From contig WBMZ01002686.1 of the NCBI GenBank assembly GCA_013400975.1, positions 1 to 64,000 of the forward strand: DNA of 64,000 nt, written 5' to 3'. The DNA comes from Atrichornis clamosus. Taxonomy: Eukaryota; Chordata; Aves; Passeriformes; Menuridae. The translations under genes and the position numbers were made by a program. Under the pieces are notes generated by a model. That model had not been told where the DNA came from. It searched no databases and worked only from the letters and a program-made list of their open reading frames with translations. Positions 39,012 to 49,715 of the stretch are shown piece after piece; position 1 is the first letter of the stretch, and every line of letters begins with the position of its first letter.

Positions 39012-40815
39012 ACTTGACAAACTTGGATTTTTTTCCCCAAGTGTCCATCCATCAGCCCCCCCCAGCATAAGTTTTTGCTTTCTAGATTCAAAAAGGTGAA
39101 AAACATTTGTCTCCTCCATGACTCCTAGCTTTTGTGACACAGATTAATGGATAAGAAATTCAGAGTTGATAACACAGAAGTTCGAGTTTATCATCATATG
39201 CTTATCACAAGCACTGCAGAATTGTCAGTTCTCCATCACAAGTTCTCCAGTGATGAATATTCACTGAAATTCCTGATATTGTTGTCTTGACATCAATCTG
39301 CCAGTTTTTGTAATTTTAATCATTAATATCTGCTTCTGCTTTTATATGGAATATATAAAAATCCTTGCTACACACCATACCAATATCCTTTCTATATGGT
39401 GTGAGCTCATGGGCTTTGCTTTATATCTATAGTCCCTGCAGCACCTCCTTGTGTATTATTATTTTTTTTCCTTCATACTTAGCTATTTGGAGGTTTCCAT
39501 CAGTCTCCAAGAAACTAAAGCAGTGTTTGTACTGTCTTTTATGCTGTGCTCCTCTGATCTGTCCTTCTCTTTGGTGTACCCATGCATCAGGCCAGCCTAG
39601 TTTTCCAGGTGAGGTTTTTGTTTCCTGAGAGGTAGCAATGCTGAGGCCCTTGGCACACGGTGCTCCTGGTAGCAGTGGCTACCAGACTTCCTCTCTGACA
39701 TCAAGATAAGGCTTGAAATTGGTTAGGAAAATGTAATCACACACAAACACACCTGCACATATATTATTTCTTCAGCTTACCAGGAATTAGTTTTTCTTAT
39801 CTGTGTCCAGCTTCCTTACAGCCTGTAATACTGCAGATTTCTTTCTTTACTTTTTTGAGCTTAATACTCACAGCTGAGGTCTTTTTGCTTTAGTTGAGCC
39901 ACAAGTGACATTGCTGCATAAAATTGTTGGTACCTAAAGCCAGGGAAGAGCTTTAATTTTACAAAATCCTCTCCACTCAAATGCCCCTAACAGTATTTCC
40001 CCAGGCTCATGTTACCAAGAGGATTCAAGCAGACAACACTTGGTTTTTTCCCCTGAGGAGGGCCAAAAAGCCTGCCTTTCTTGCCATAGTTCTACACCTA
40101 AATGAGACAACATGTTAAAAGCTTTACTCCAGAGAAAAGCTGTGTATGCCAACAATAAAAGTAACAATAAGCAAATTTAAACCAACCTTTGAAAATGCTT
40201 AAAATGCAGGCAACTTTATACTATTTAAAAGGAAAATTTTAGTGTAGCTGAACCTATAGCTTAATGAGTACACAGCATTATGTTCCTATTCTATGATAGT
40301 TGGAGTTATTATGTTTACACAGACTGACTCACTGCAAACAAACCCCTGAAACAGTGTTAATTACATTCACGATTCATATAAAGCATTATCCTGCCAAGAT
40401 GAATTATGGCTTGAAGTTACTGCTATTTGTTAGTCAGGTAGACTATTCAACAGAAATAAAAGGGTTATACTCAACAGAAAACCAAGATATCTGACTCAGA
40501 TGTAATTATGTATATTTTCCAGGTTTGCATATATACAAATCTGGTCCACAGAACACTGACACTCGTCAGTATTAGTGTGCCCTTACCAAGGTAGCAGCTG
40601 TTAAGCACATTTCAGCACAGGATTTCAGGTTGTCTTGGGACCAGGCACACGCAGGCACAAGTGCCATTTCATATGACATATTAAAACTAAAATGTCATTA
40701 AATTTTAAACACAAATGTTAATAAAATGTGTATGATTTAATTAGATGAATGTTTACATGTTTTAAGGCTAAATAAAAACTATGCAAGCCTTTAAATGACT
40801 GTTCAACAAGTTACA

Positions 40816-40902
40816 CTGAAGTTTAAAACTAGTAATAAGATATTTCCAGACTGAGCCCTGAAGTTTGAAACTAGTAATAAGATATTTCCAAATTGAGCCC
40901 TG
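40816..40902. repeat. 42-bp tandem duplication (two copies)
   Basis: Two head-to-tail copies of a 42-base unit, at 40816-40857 and 40858-40899, differing at about four positions, plus the first three bases of a third unit. Each unit begins CTGAAGTTT and contains CTAGTAATAAGATATTTCC. Since 42 is a multiple of three, a minus-strand frame shows a repeated 14-residue unit, but nothing suggests that frame is translated. Confidence 0.92.
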
Positions 40903-42027
40903 TCCTATCCCTATAGTAACACAAAAGCTGTAGGGAGGTACAAATCTATCTAGGGGTGATGGAAAGGCACTAGACATAGCACCCCCAGCATCAAAAACGG
41001 CATAAAAATTATAAACAGAAACCCAAAGGTAGGCGTAAAACATTTATTCATTGAATTTATGATCACACAGCAGCTGTAACACGGCTGTGTAAATTTCTTA
41101 TAGAAGACCTGGAGTGAACCTTAAATAAAATATAACCTTAATTATATAAAACAGAATGGTTTCCATAAATCATCTTACATGAAAATCTTACAGTAATGAA
41201 AATTACAGACTCCAAAAGAGTCATGTATTATTTAAGGACTACACACAGGATAACTGAGATGCTGACAGACTCATCGAGATGTCTATTAAAATCGATTTTT
41301 TGTTACATTGTCCTTTTAATGTTGTCCCATCAACATTTTTTCTACTTATGTCTTTTAGATTTCTTATTGGAAGCTTTTCTTAAAGTAGGTTTCTGTTCAA
41401 GGCAGAACATGTAGTTTCTATGTGTGAAATGAGAGAAGGGCAGTATCCAGCTCTCCAGGCAGGGTTTAACAGTGACTGTGTCTGTGAGATGAACTTTGCT
41501 GTGTTAAATATAGACATAGCCTCACACACACTAACACAGAACCAGTTTTTCTTCAGCTTTCCAGAACAATACAGTGAAAGCCCAAGTTTTTGCTTTTTCT
41601 AACCTTGAAGTCCCATTCAGACACTTGGTGTGACATTAGCCTACATCTGTGTCACAGGGTTGGGTTTACAGAAGCCTTTCCTCAGAGGTAAGAAACGTTA
41701 CACACAATCTCTGCTCAAGTCCCCATGGTGGCACAGACTGAGCACAGCACTCGTGCAGTCCTCAAAGAATTATCTCTAACCAGTCCTTCAGCCTCATTGA
41801 AACAGTGTCCAGAGTGCTGTCTCAGGTGTGACAAGTCTCCAGACAAATTAGAGAGGAAAAAAAATCTCATCTATTTATTGTTTCCTCAAAACATCTTACA
41901 CCATTACTTTCAGCGTCAGTATTGCCCTTTAGGAATGGACTGAACCGTGCTAGGAGCTCTGCAGAAGGTTACATCTTACTCAGCCTGCCTGTGCATGACA
42001 TTGCAGGTGCAGACTGGCACAGATGGA

Positions 42028-42044
42028 AGCAGCAGCAGCAGCAC
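42028..42044. repeat. (AGC)5 short trinucleotide repeat
   Basis: Just over five AGC units in the intron. Too short to be remarkable. Confidence 0.85.
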
Positions 42045-42560
42045 TCAGGGCAGGTCCCAGGTCACCAAGAAGCCAAACACTCATCATAGCAGTCTGTCTG
42101 CAGATACGACTCAGCTCAAATGGCCCTGGAGACATTTCCAGCTTTTGCAGCTCTGGAGTGCTGGACATGCTGGAGGTGCAGAGCTCGCTTGGGCAGACAC
42201 ATCTGGAAGAGAAGAGCACAGAGCACAAAGGGATGCTGTTATAGCCATGTAACCCTGCCTCCCTGGGCAGGCTGAGCCTTTGGCCACCACTTAGCCATGT
42301 GCTCAAGAAAATACCATTGGCAATTAAATAAGTGCTACCATACCCCACGCTGTCCTGATAAAATACTCCTTTGCCAAATAATTGTTGCAGTAAAGGAAAG
42401 TTTCATGGCTAGTTCATTCTCCCCTCCTCATCAGAGAGATGATCAAGATGTTGAAATTAGTGGTTGTGACAACGTGCATGAATGTATGTCTCACCAGCCA
42501 GCCACACAGTTCAGATGCTGATCTTGCACTGATGGGAAATCAGAGGTGTCTGCGTGCCTC

Positions 42561-42574
42561 TGTGTGTGTGTGTG
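42561..42574. repeat. (TG)7 short dinucleotide repeat
   Basis: Seven TG units in the intron. Confidence 0.85.
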
Positions 42575-45500
42575 GTTTTCTGCACAGACTTAGCAAAATG
42601 AACAACACTAGAGTTTTTTGGTTCCTATCAGAAATTGGACCCTGATGGAGGTTTGTTGCTGTCAGGTAGCTGTGACAGCACTGTGCCTGCTTCCATGGAT
42701 GTGTCCTCTCATACAGTGAAAGTCTTCACAGAAATGAGTCTTTTTCTTCTCTTCCTGGAAAGATGGACTTAATGTCCTCATTCCTTTCTGGAACAGGACA
42801 CTGTTACAAGCTTGCTGATGTAGCGGTGTCATTAGGACTGTGATGTGACAAGATTTGAGAGTCCTCCAGCAGGACCAGTTTTTTTAGGACTACTTACTCA
42901 GCTCAGAGAGCAACAGAGTAGGCTATCATGGCAGAAGTGAATTTTGCCAAATTTTTGGTGTCTGAACACTGTTGAAACAGTGCAAAGTACAGGGTATTTT
43001 CTCAGAGAAGTGCAGCTTCTGTTGTTTCTTCTGTCTCTTTTAGAAACACAAAACATCCTTATGTAGACAGTTCAGTTCAGAATGCGTCTGAGGGAAGGAG
43101 GGTCAGCATTTTTGCAGGTGTCTAAGACTTCTGTATTTCCCTTTACTAATTACTATTTTCTTGATGAATTTTTTCACTGCAGTTGAAAGTCTTGGTCCTA
43201 TTTAGTTTGGTTCACACCTGTCATGAACCTCAATTATTAACCAGTGTCTGTTTCACTGGTGAAATTCATCATTTCCCCAGTGAGTTGTGTCTAAAACAGA
43301 GCTGATAGAGAAAAAGAAATAAATATAAAATACATTAAGAATACAGACACAACATCATGAAAAGCTCTGATTGTAAGCTAAACTGGAACTCTGTTTTGTG
43401 TTGATATTTATATTTCTAACATCAAAATGATTTGTTATTTTGCTATAGTGTTGTCCTCTTTTCTACCCACTTCCTCTTTGTGGGAAGGGCAGGAGCAGTG
43501 AACTGCACACATTCAAAAAGGAAATGAAACCTCTCAGAAAATAGAGATATTTTTCAGAACGATAGAAAGACGCAATCGCATGATTTAAAATTAATTGTGA
43601 AATCCCTGTTTCTGTCCCAGTCTCCCTATGCACACACTAAATAGGGTGCTCCAGGCTTCATTTGTGAGGGATTAGGACTGATGAACTGTTTCTCATACTC
43701 TTTCATGGCACCCAGTGCACCAGAAAATGAAAACTGAAGTTTTAATTAATGTAACATGTGAATGCCAGCACATACAGAATTAAAACATAAAATGCCAAAC
43801 CATGTGTCACTAGGCAGAGGGAGATGAATGTGGGTAATGATCCAGGAGAAACAGAGCAGTTGGTAGCACTGCAGCAATTTGCAACAGAAAAGATGACATG
43901 ACCTGCTATTGGCCTGGAATAGGAAGTTGATGCCTGTATCCTCCTGTTAGATTTCAATATAATCATTTTACTGTTGATTGAGATTAATATTTGCTTATTG
44001 TTATTCACTGTTTGCTGTCTGTTGGAGGATTCTACTTTAGGAGAACTTCCTGTTGGAACTCAGTCCTTCTTATCAATCTGGCTATCAGTAAGAATTACAG
44101 CTGCTTGCTTTTCTCCGTTTATACCCAGTACTCACTTCAGGAAATCACGAAGCATGATTGTATTACACTTTCAATGTGATTTAGCTTTTTAATTGTTCTT
44201 TTTATATAAGTGTATCCTTTTGGAATATCCACACAATATAACCTGAACCCACAGGTGGATTTTAGGGTGCTTTGCAGTATTTTGCTGCCAAAGCAAAAGC
44301 TAAAAATTTGTTTTGCTTAGGAGGTATGCGGTGTTTAGAAAACTTTTACTCACTCTACTTGGAGTTTAAATTTCCTCCAGCTTCTGAAAAAGTACATCTG
44401 CTACAGAGAAATTCAGAATTAAGATGAATATTCACAAAACCAAATTCTTGCTTAAGCAATAGGTGAAAAAACCAAACCACAATATTTTAAGGAAAATTGA
44501 AGCTACAAGAAATGTTCTTGCTCAGTTTGGCTGAATATTACAAAAGATAACACCAGTTTATAGTAGTCAGTGGATCATGGGACACAGGCAAATCAGTGTT
44601 ATACTGATTTCCAAAGAGAACCTTGAAATTTTACTAAGAAGGCCACCTTCATTGCTGGGCTGGTAAAGTTAGGGTTTGTCACGCATTTCTATCAATGGTG
44701 ATAATCCAATGCCATATCTACAGACATGTCTAACAAATCGATTGAAACACTTTTTAGTACCTTAAAAACACTCTATTTTCCCAACTCAGAATTATCTGAT
44801 TTCCACTTGATTAACTATAATCTCAACTGCTACTTGAAACAGCACTTTCAAGAAATGTCACCCAACTTGTAAAATAAAATTCACTAAACTTAATCAACAT
44901 TCTCTCATACCTTAAAATCACCAGCATTTTCTCCTGCAGTTTCTTCCTGGTTTTTTTTCTTAATCACAAGAAGCAGTTTTGTATTTTTACAAATAGTCTC
45001 CAAGTGTCAGCCACTGCTTTTATCTCCTCTTTTATATGATTTCATAATTTCATTCTGTCCTTGCTTCCCAGTCTGCAATGTAACATCTTGCTCTTTCACT
45101 ATTGTACTCTTTGGGTCACTGGTGCTCTAATTGCTCGCTAAGTCATTTGCCTTCTATATATTTGACTATTGGTTTCTCCTCTATTTCTCATATTTGAGTA
45201 ATCTCTTTCAACCAGCCGGGACTGAAGCTTTTCATGCTGAATTTATGAAAGAACTAAACCATGAAAATGCTGCTTAACAATTTCATAGCCTAAAATCAGG
45301 CCTGGTGCAAGAAGAAGGAAAGATAGCATGTGTGACAACAATTTGTAGAAAAGGCTGCAAAGATGTTCCTTGAAACCAAGGATTTTTTTCATTCTTTTTA
45401 CTTTAAATGAAGGAGATTTTTTACTAAAAGGTAATTGATATTTTGAAATGAAAAGTTTTATCTTAAAAATTAAAAAATAATAGATTAATTAATTTAATTT

Positions 45501-47500
45501 CAACTGTTTCGGCCTTTTACAATTTTGCCCTCTTGCATTTCTTGGCTGAAGCAATTCAGTAGATTTACTTGGATATATGAATACTTCAGATACCCCAGAA
45601 GCTGGTTTGTTGAAAAATACACTTGCTGTCAAACAAATACTGATCTAGAATACAGTATCCCAAATGAATCCCACTTGTGATATGGTGATTGTCAAAGTCA
45701 ACCAGGTGTAGTGTGGCCCAGTACATGGAAATACGAGTCATTTCAGTAGTTTAAATTGTTTCTGGGACTAAAAGCTCATTTTTGACAAATTACCTTTAAA
45801 GGAAAATGTGTTAAATGAATATCTTTATACGGCTTTCAGACTTTCATTTTAGCACTTCTTTGGAAATATTATCATTGATTGCTGACTACTGAGACCTGTA
45901 AGTAGAAAAATGAACAAAAGTTTGATGTGTACTCCAGAAACTAAAAAGAGTGGTCCTGTTGATGAGAAGGAGCTGACAAGGGACAGTCACACTCAGAAGC
46001 TCACTGCCTCCTTGGATCACTGTTCTGCATCTTTTGGTATTCATAGTTCACTGGGATTTCCCGGAATGCCCGTTGAGTGTCTTTGTAAAACCTTGGCTAA
46101 TGGGTCACAGAACAGACCTGAGCAACAAAATCCAGCCAACTAAACAAACAAATCTGAGGAGTTCAGGCTCTGGCCATGATACCAGTGGCAAGATCCCGAG
46201 AGGGACCTGTGCTAGCAGCCCAAAGGCATAAAGCCACCGTAGCAGTGTGAGCCTTGACTGCGCTTCTTTTTCCAGGACATTTGCTTTATGCCCTTGGGAG
46301 ATGCCTGCCAGTCTCTAATGCTGTTCACGCCAGACGCTCCCCACCTTTCCATCCCTGCCCAGCCTGCAGCTGCTTCTCTTTTTCAAGGAACAGGGTGGGC
46401 CAGGGATGTGGCAGCCCCTCACTTTCCTCCCCACAGCTGCTTTAGGCAGACCCCACCAGCTGCAGAGAGATTCCTCTTGTCCATTGGTCTTTACGTGTCT
46501 GTCCACAGGGTGGAGGTCATGACTTGAATATAAGCCAGTCTGCACAGAAAACAAGCATTAAAACTAGAATTATAGAGGGATCAAGTCATGAAGCAGAAAG
46601 GGAAGGTGGAAAGTGAGTGGAAATATCTGTGTGCCAAGGGGAACAACAGCAAAAAGTTCTTGTCACGAAGAATGTTTTGCCTGTGTGATTTGTTACTTGT
46701 GTAGTTTCCCACAACACAGAGCTGCAGTCCAGCTCTGACTAGCACAGAAATTTAATGAGGAGGCTGGAGCCTCCTGTGGGACCACTTGATGCTGAGGTTT
46801 GATTGTGGATACAGCCAAAAGTGCAGTGACCCTTAAGAGCAGCCCATGTTTGGAGCTGTCATTTGTGAGAGCCGTGCTGGAAGGGTGAAGGCAAGGGCTG
46901 TTGCTTCACAGTGTGGGGCAGGACCAGTGTTAGAGAGAAATCTGTGCTGGGAGCAGGTTGCCAGTGAAGGGAAGAGGGAACAGTTCAGCACTGTTGGAAA
47001 CATGGTCTTTTCACACTGCTTTTGTCTTGTCTTCGAAGCACAAGTGTATCACACTGAGTACATTTTCCTTTATTTCCCAGAACCTAATGTCTTTATTTCA
47101 TAATTAGCATCTCATAGTTACAAAGAGAAAGAAACAAAAAACAGTGTCTCTTGTCCAACACAATTTTTCTCTCTTGTCAGCAGGATTGTTTTTGTTTAGT
47201 TGGTCAGTTATGTAATGCCTTATTAATCCTAATAAAACAGCAGCAAAGAGTTATCATGAGTGTTACTCCAATTTGCTCAATGATGTTCTGGACATGCTTT
47301 TTATTCCTTATTAATATCTTATCAAAGCAAGATTGTCTTATCAACAGCTTTAGCCAAAACAAAATTACTCTTTTCAGGCTTTAGGATGGGAAGGATTTGA
47401 GAATAGACTGAAGGACCTCTGGCCTGAGAAATCCCATGACAGGGAATCAGACCAGAGAAGACTTTTGATAAGACACTGAGAAATAGGAAAACTTCAGCAA

Positions 47501-47551
47501 TGCTGATTTTAAAAGGGTTTTAATACTGCTGATTTAAAGGGATTTTAAATA
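47501..47551. repeat. Imperfect tandem duplication of about 26 bp
   Basis: Two adjacent copies of a TGCTGATTTTAAA-GGG-TTTTAA-type unit begin at 47501 and near 47527 and differ by small changes. It lies about 650 bases before the exon 2 acceptor. Confidence 0.6.
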
Positions 47552-48191
47552 ATGGGTGACGGACACCATGGTCAGATGCAGGGCGTCTTTAACTCCTACT
47601 GGGACCCTCATGAGGAGCTGCTGATCCTGTCAGGGGGTACATCCTCAGGTGTGTGCTCCCAGCCTCTGGTGAGTGCTGGGTGATGTGCCACCCACACTTA
47701 CAGCAGGATTCAAGAGAGCCTCAGAAAAATTTCACCTGGTGTTACAAAGATTTGATGCAGGTGGACCCCTGGAAGGCAAGAGCCATCCCTGGAACAGAGC
47801 CATGGTGCAAAACAGCATCAGAGAGAAGAAAGTGGGTGCAATAACACTGAAACCTGGAAGCAATACAAGGCACAAAATGGGAAAGGGTTAATCTAGCAGC
47901 CAGACCAAAATTCAGACCTCCACTAAACTCTCTTTTCATTTCCATGGGTTTTCTTCTGCTTTTTGTTTCATTCTGATTCTGGAGGAGATGATGGCATGCA
48001 TTCCTTCCCCTTATGGCTTGGACGTGGTCAGACACAAGTGGGTAACAGCTGGGGAGAGTGTCCCTGCTTTTTCCCAAAGCTGAGCTGTACCACAGGGATT
48101 TGTTGCCATTTCATCAGTCTTGCATGTGATGAAACTCCTGACATGGCAATTACAGGTTTATTTTTTTCAACTGTTCTGTTTTGTCTTCCAG

Positions 48192-49084
48192 GGTTTGGTA
48201 TGACTACCCCAGCCACCGTTGGAGGCAAAATTTTTCTGATATTTTACGGCCTTATAGGATGTGCAGGGACCATTTTGTTCTTTAACCTGTTCCTGGAGCG
48301 CTTGATCACTGTCATAGCTTACGTCATGAAGTCCTGCCACGAAAGACAGCTGAGGAGGAAAGGGGTTCTCCCTCAGAATGGCCGGCGGGGCTCGGGTTCT
48401 TCTGAGGTGGACAGTCTGGCGGGCTGGAAGCCCTCCGTGTACTATGTCATGTTGATTTTATGTGTAGCATCACTCATCATTTCCTGCTGTGCCTCTGCCA
48501 TGTACACACCGATTGAAGGGTGGAGTTACTTTGACTCACTTTACTTCTGCTTTGTGGCCTTCAGCACCATTGGTTTTGGTGATCTGGTCAGTAGCCAGAA
48601 CGTCAGGTATGACAGCCAAGGCCTTTACCGCTTTGGCAACTTTGTCTTCATACTCATGGGGGTGTGCTGCATCTATTCCTTATTTAATGTCATCTCTATT
48701 GTCATCAAACAGTCTATAAACTGGATATTAAAGAAGTTGGCCTGCAAGTGCTGCCACAAATGCCAAAGAAGATTATTTCGTTCACGGAGGAACGTGGTAA
48801 TGCCGGGAAATGTGCGCAGCCGGAGAAACATCTCCATCGAGACTGATGTTGTCAATGAGAGTGACACAGACGGACGCCGTCTGTCAGGAGAGATGATCTC
48901 CATGAAAGATTTCCTGGCCTCCAATAAAGTCTCACTGGCCATCATGCAGAAACAGCTGTCGGAAACTGCTAATGGGTATCCAAGGCAAATGAGCTCTAAT
49001 TCAAAGCAAAATGGATTCTCTGGTGGGGTTGGAGCCCTAGCAATTATGAATAACAGACTGGCAGAGACAAGTGTGGATAGGTAA
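48192..49084 (+). CDS. KCNK13: KCNK13 (THIK-1, K2P13.1) coding exon 2: filter 1 to C-terminus
   Basis: This exon completes codon 114 and encodes residues 115-410, ending in TAA. In order it has the rest of filter 1 (G114-F-G116), M2 (about 127-149), a cytosolic loop with an RRGS stretch, and M3 (about 196-217). Pore loop 2 follows with filter T239-I-G-F-G-D244, then M4 (about 262-286) and a long cytoplasmic tail. Y275 in M4 corresponds to human Tyr273, which I recall being proposed as a lower gate of THIK-1. The tail carries a Cys cluster (298, 300, 301, 304), an IETD motif (329-332) and a conserved G-R-R-L-S-G-E-M block. It ends in a MNNRLAETS motif. The channel gives a background K+ leak, inhibited by halothane and, in mammals, prominent in microglia. 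KCNK12 is the main alternative, but M3, M4 and the VVMPG region fit KCNK13. Confidence 0.97.
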
Positions 49085-49715
49085 AATGATAATTGTAATG
49101 TGAAACAGTGGGAACCATTTCAACAAGAATTGAAACAGCATGAATCAAGTGAAAGAGCTAGGGAGAGAGTGCCCCCGGAGGGGTGGGGTGATGTGAAGGG
49201 CATACCTCCTGAGGGAAGACCTCTGACACTTTTTTGGGGCTGTCACTTAATGTTTTTGCATTGCACCAGTCCCAGCCTTCCTTCTTCCCTGTCCTTCTTC
49301 TCCTCAAGCAGGTCACTGCGGGAGGATTTTAATTTAGCCTTCAGAACAAATTTCCATGTCCTGTTCTCTCCATTTATTTGAAATACAGATTTCAGGATAA
49401 GAAATCTGTGGGATGGAAAGAAACCAAGTGTGTCTACTAAACACATTCTAAATTCAAAAGTTGTTCAGAGCTTTCTGTCTTACTCTCATCATAACTATTT
49501 CCAGGAAGTAACTTATCTGAGACCAAAAGAGGAATCAACCTTTGTGATGTTGCAGATCTAATTTAATGGAAAACAGTATGAAAGTTGTTAGGTATATTCT
49601 GGAACTATTGTGACGTGAATGAGGAGAGAATTTTGCCTTTAGAATTTCATTTAGTCTTCTCTATAAGAGGATACTGTCAAAAGTGATAGAATAAAAATTT
49701 ATCCTACTCTTGTTT
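49085..49715 (+). other. KCNK13: Probable KCNK13 3' untranslated region
   Basis: Non-coding sequence after the stop codon, becoming AT- and T-rich. It ends provisionally about 20 bases past the first canonical polyadenylation signal. The true mRNA end could be further downstream, since other AATAAA hexamers occur at 51166 and 52132. Confidence 0.5.
49690..49695 (+). terminator. KCNK13: Candidate polyadenylation signal AATAAA
   Basis: First AATAAA after the stop codon, about 606 bases downstream. It is followed within 15-50 bases by T-rich and TG-containing sequence (cttgttttctcctcttta), as expected of a cleavage region. Assignment is by motif and position only. Confidence 0.5.

Larger units (their letters stand above)
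456..48191 (+). other. KCNK13: KCNK13 intron 1, about 47.7 kb, GT-AG, phase 1
   Basis: The donor is GTGAGC at 456. The acceptor is a pyrimidine-rich tract ending TCTTCCAG at 48191. Joining 455 to 48192 restores T-I-G-F-G, the first selectivity filter, with the split glycine codon G|GG. An intron at this pore-1 glycine is, to my knowledge, a shared feature of many K2P genes. The intron is AT-rich, contains nine recognised CR1 fragments and several simple repeats, and shows no other gene on either strand. Open frames inside it are short, lack family resemblance and are consistent with chance, apart from CR1 remnants. Intronic enhancers may be present but cannot be called from one sequence. Confidence 0.93.
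39012..48191. other. 3' part of intron 1 without a recognised gene
   Basis: About 9.2 kb of intron leading to the exon 2 acceptor. It holds a 42-bp tandem duplication (40816-40902), short TG and AGC repeats and no recognised transposon. The last 200 bases are in frame with exon 2 from 47963 but carry no channel sequence before the acceptor. Confidence 0.5.

Noticed and set aside
39666..39685. 8-bp perfect inverted repeat with a 4-base loop
   Set aside because: About one such structure is expected by chance in 64 kb, and nothing nearby gives it meaning.
47963..48191. In-frame extension upstream of exon 2
   Set aside because: It is intronic. The channel sequence begins exactly after the AG at 48190-48191, and the preceding residues match nothing in the K2P family.
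116..49084. Identification as KCNK12 (THIK-2)
   Set aside because: M1, cap, M3, M4 and the VVMPG and IETD region match KCNK13. The Arg-rich N-terminus of KCNK12 is missing, and total length (410) fits KCNK13 (human 408).
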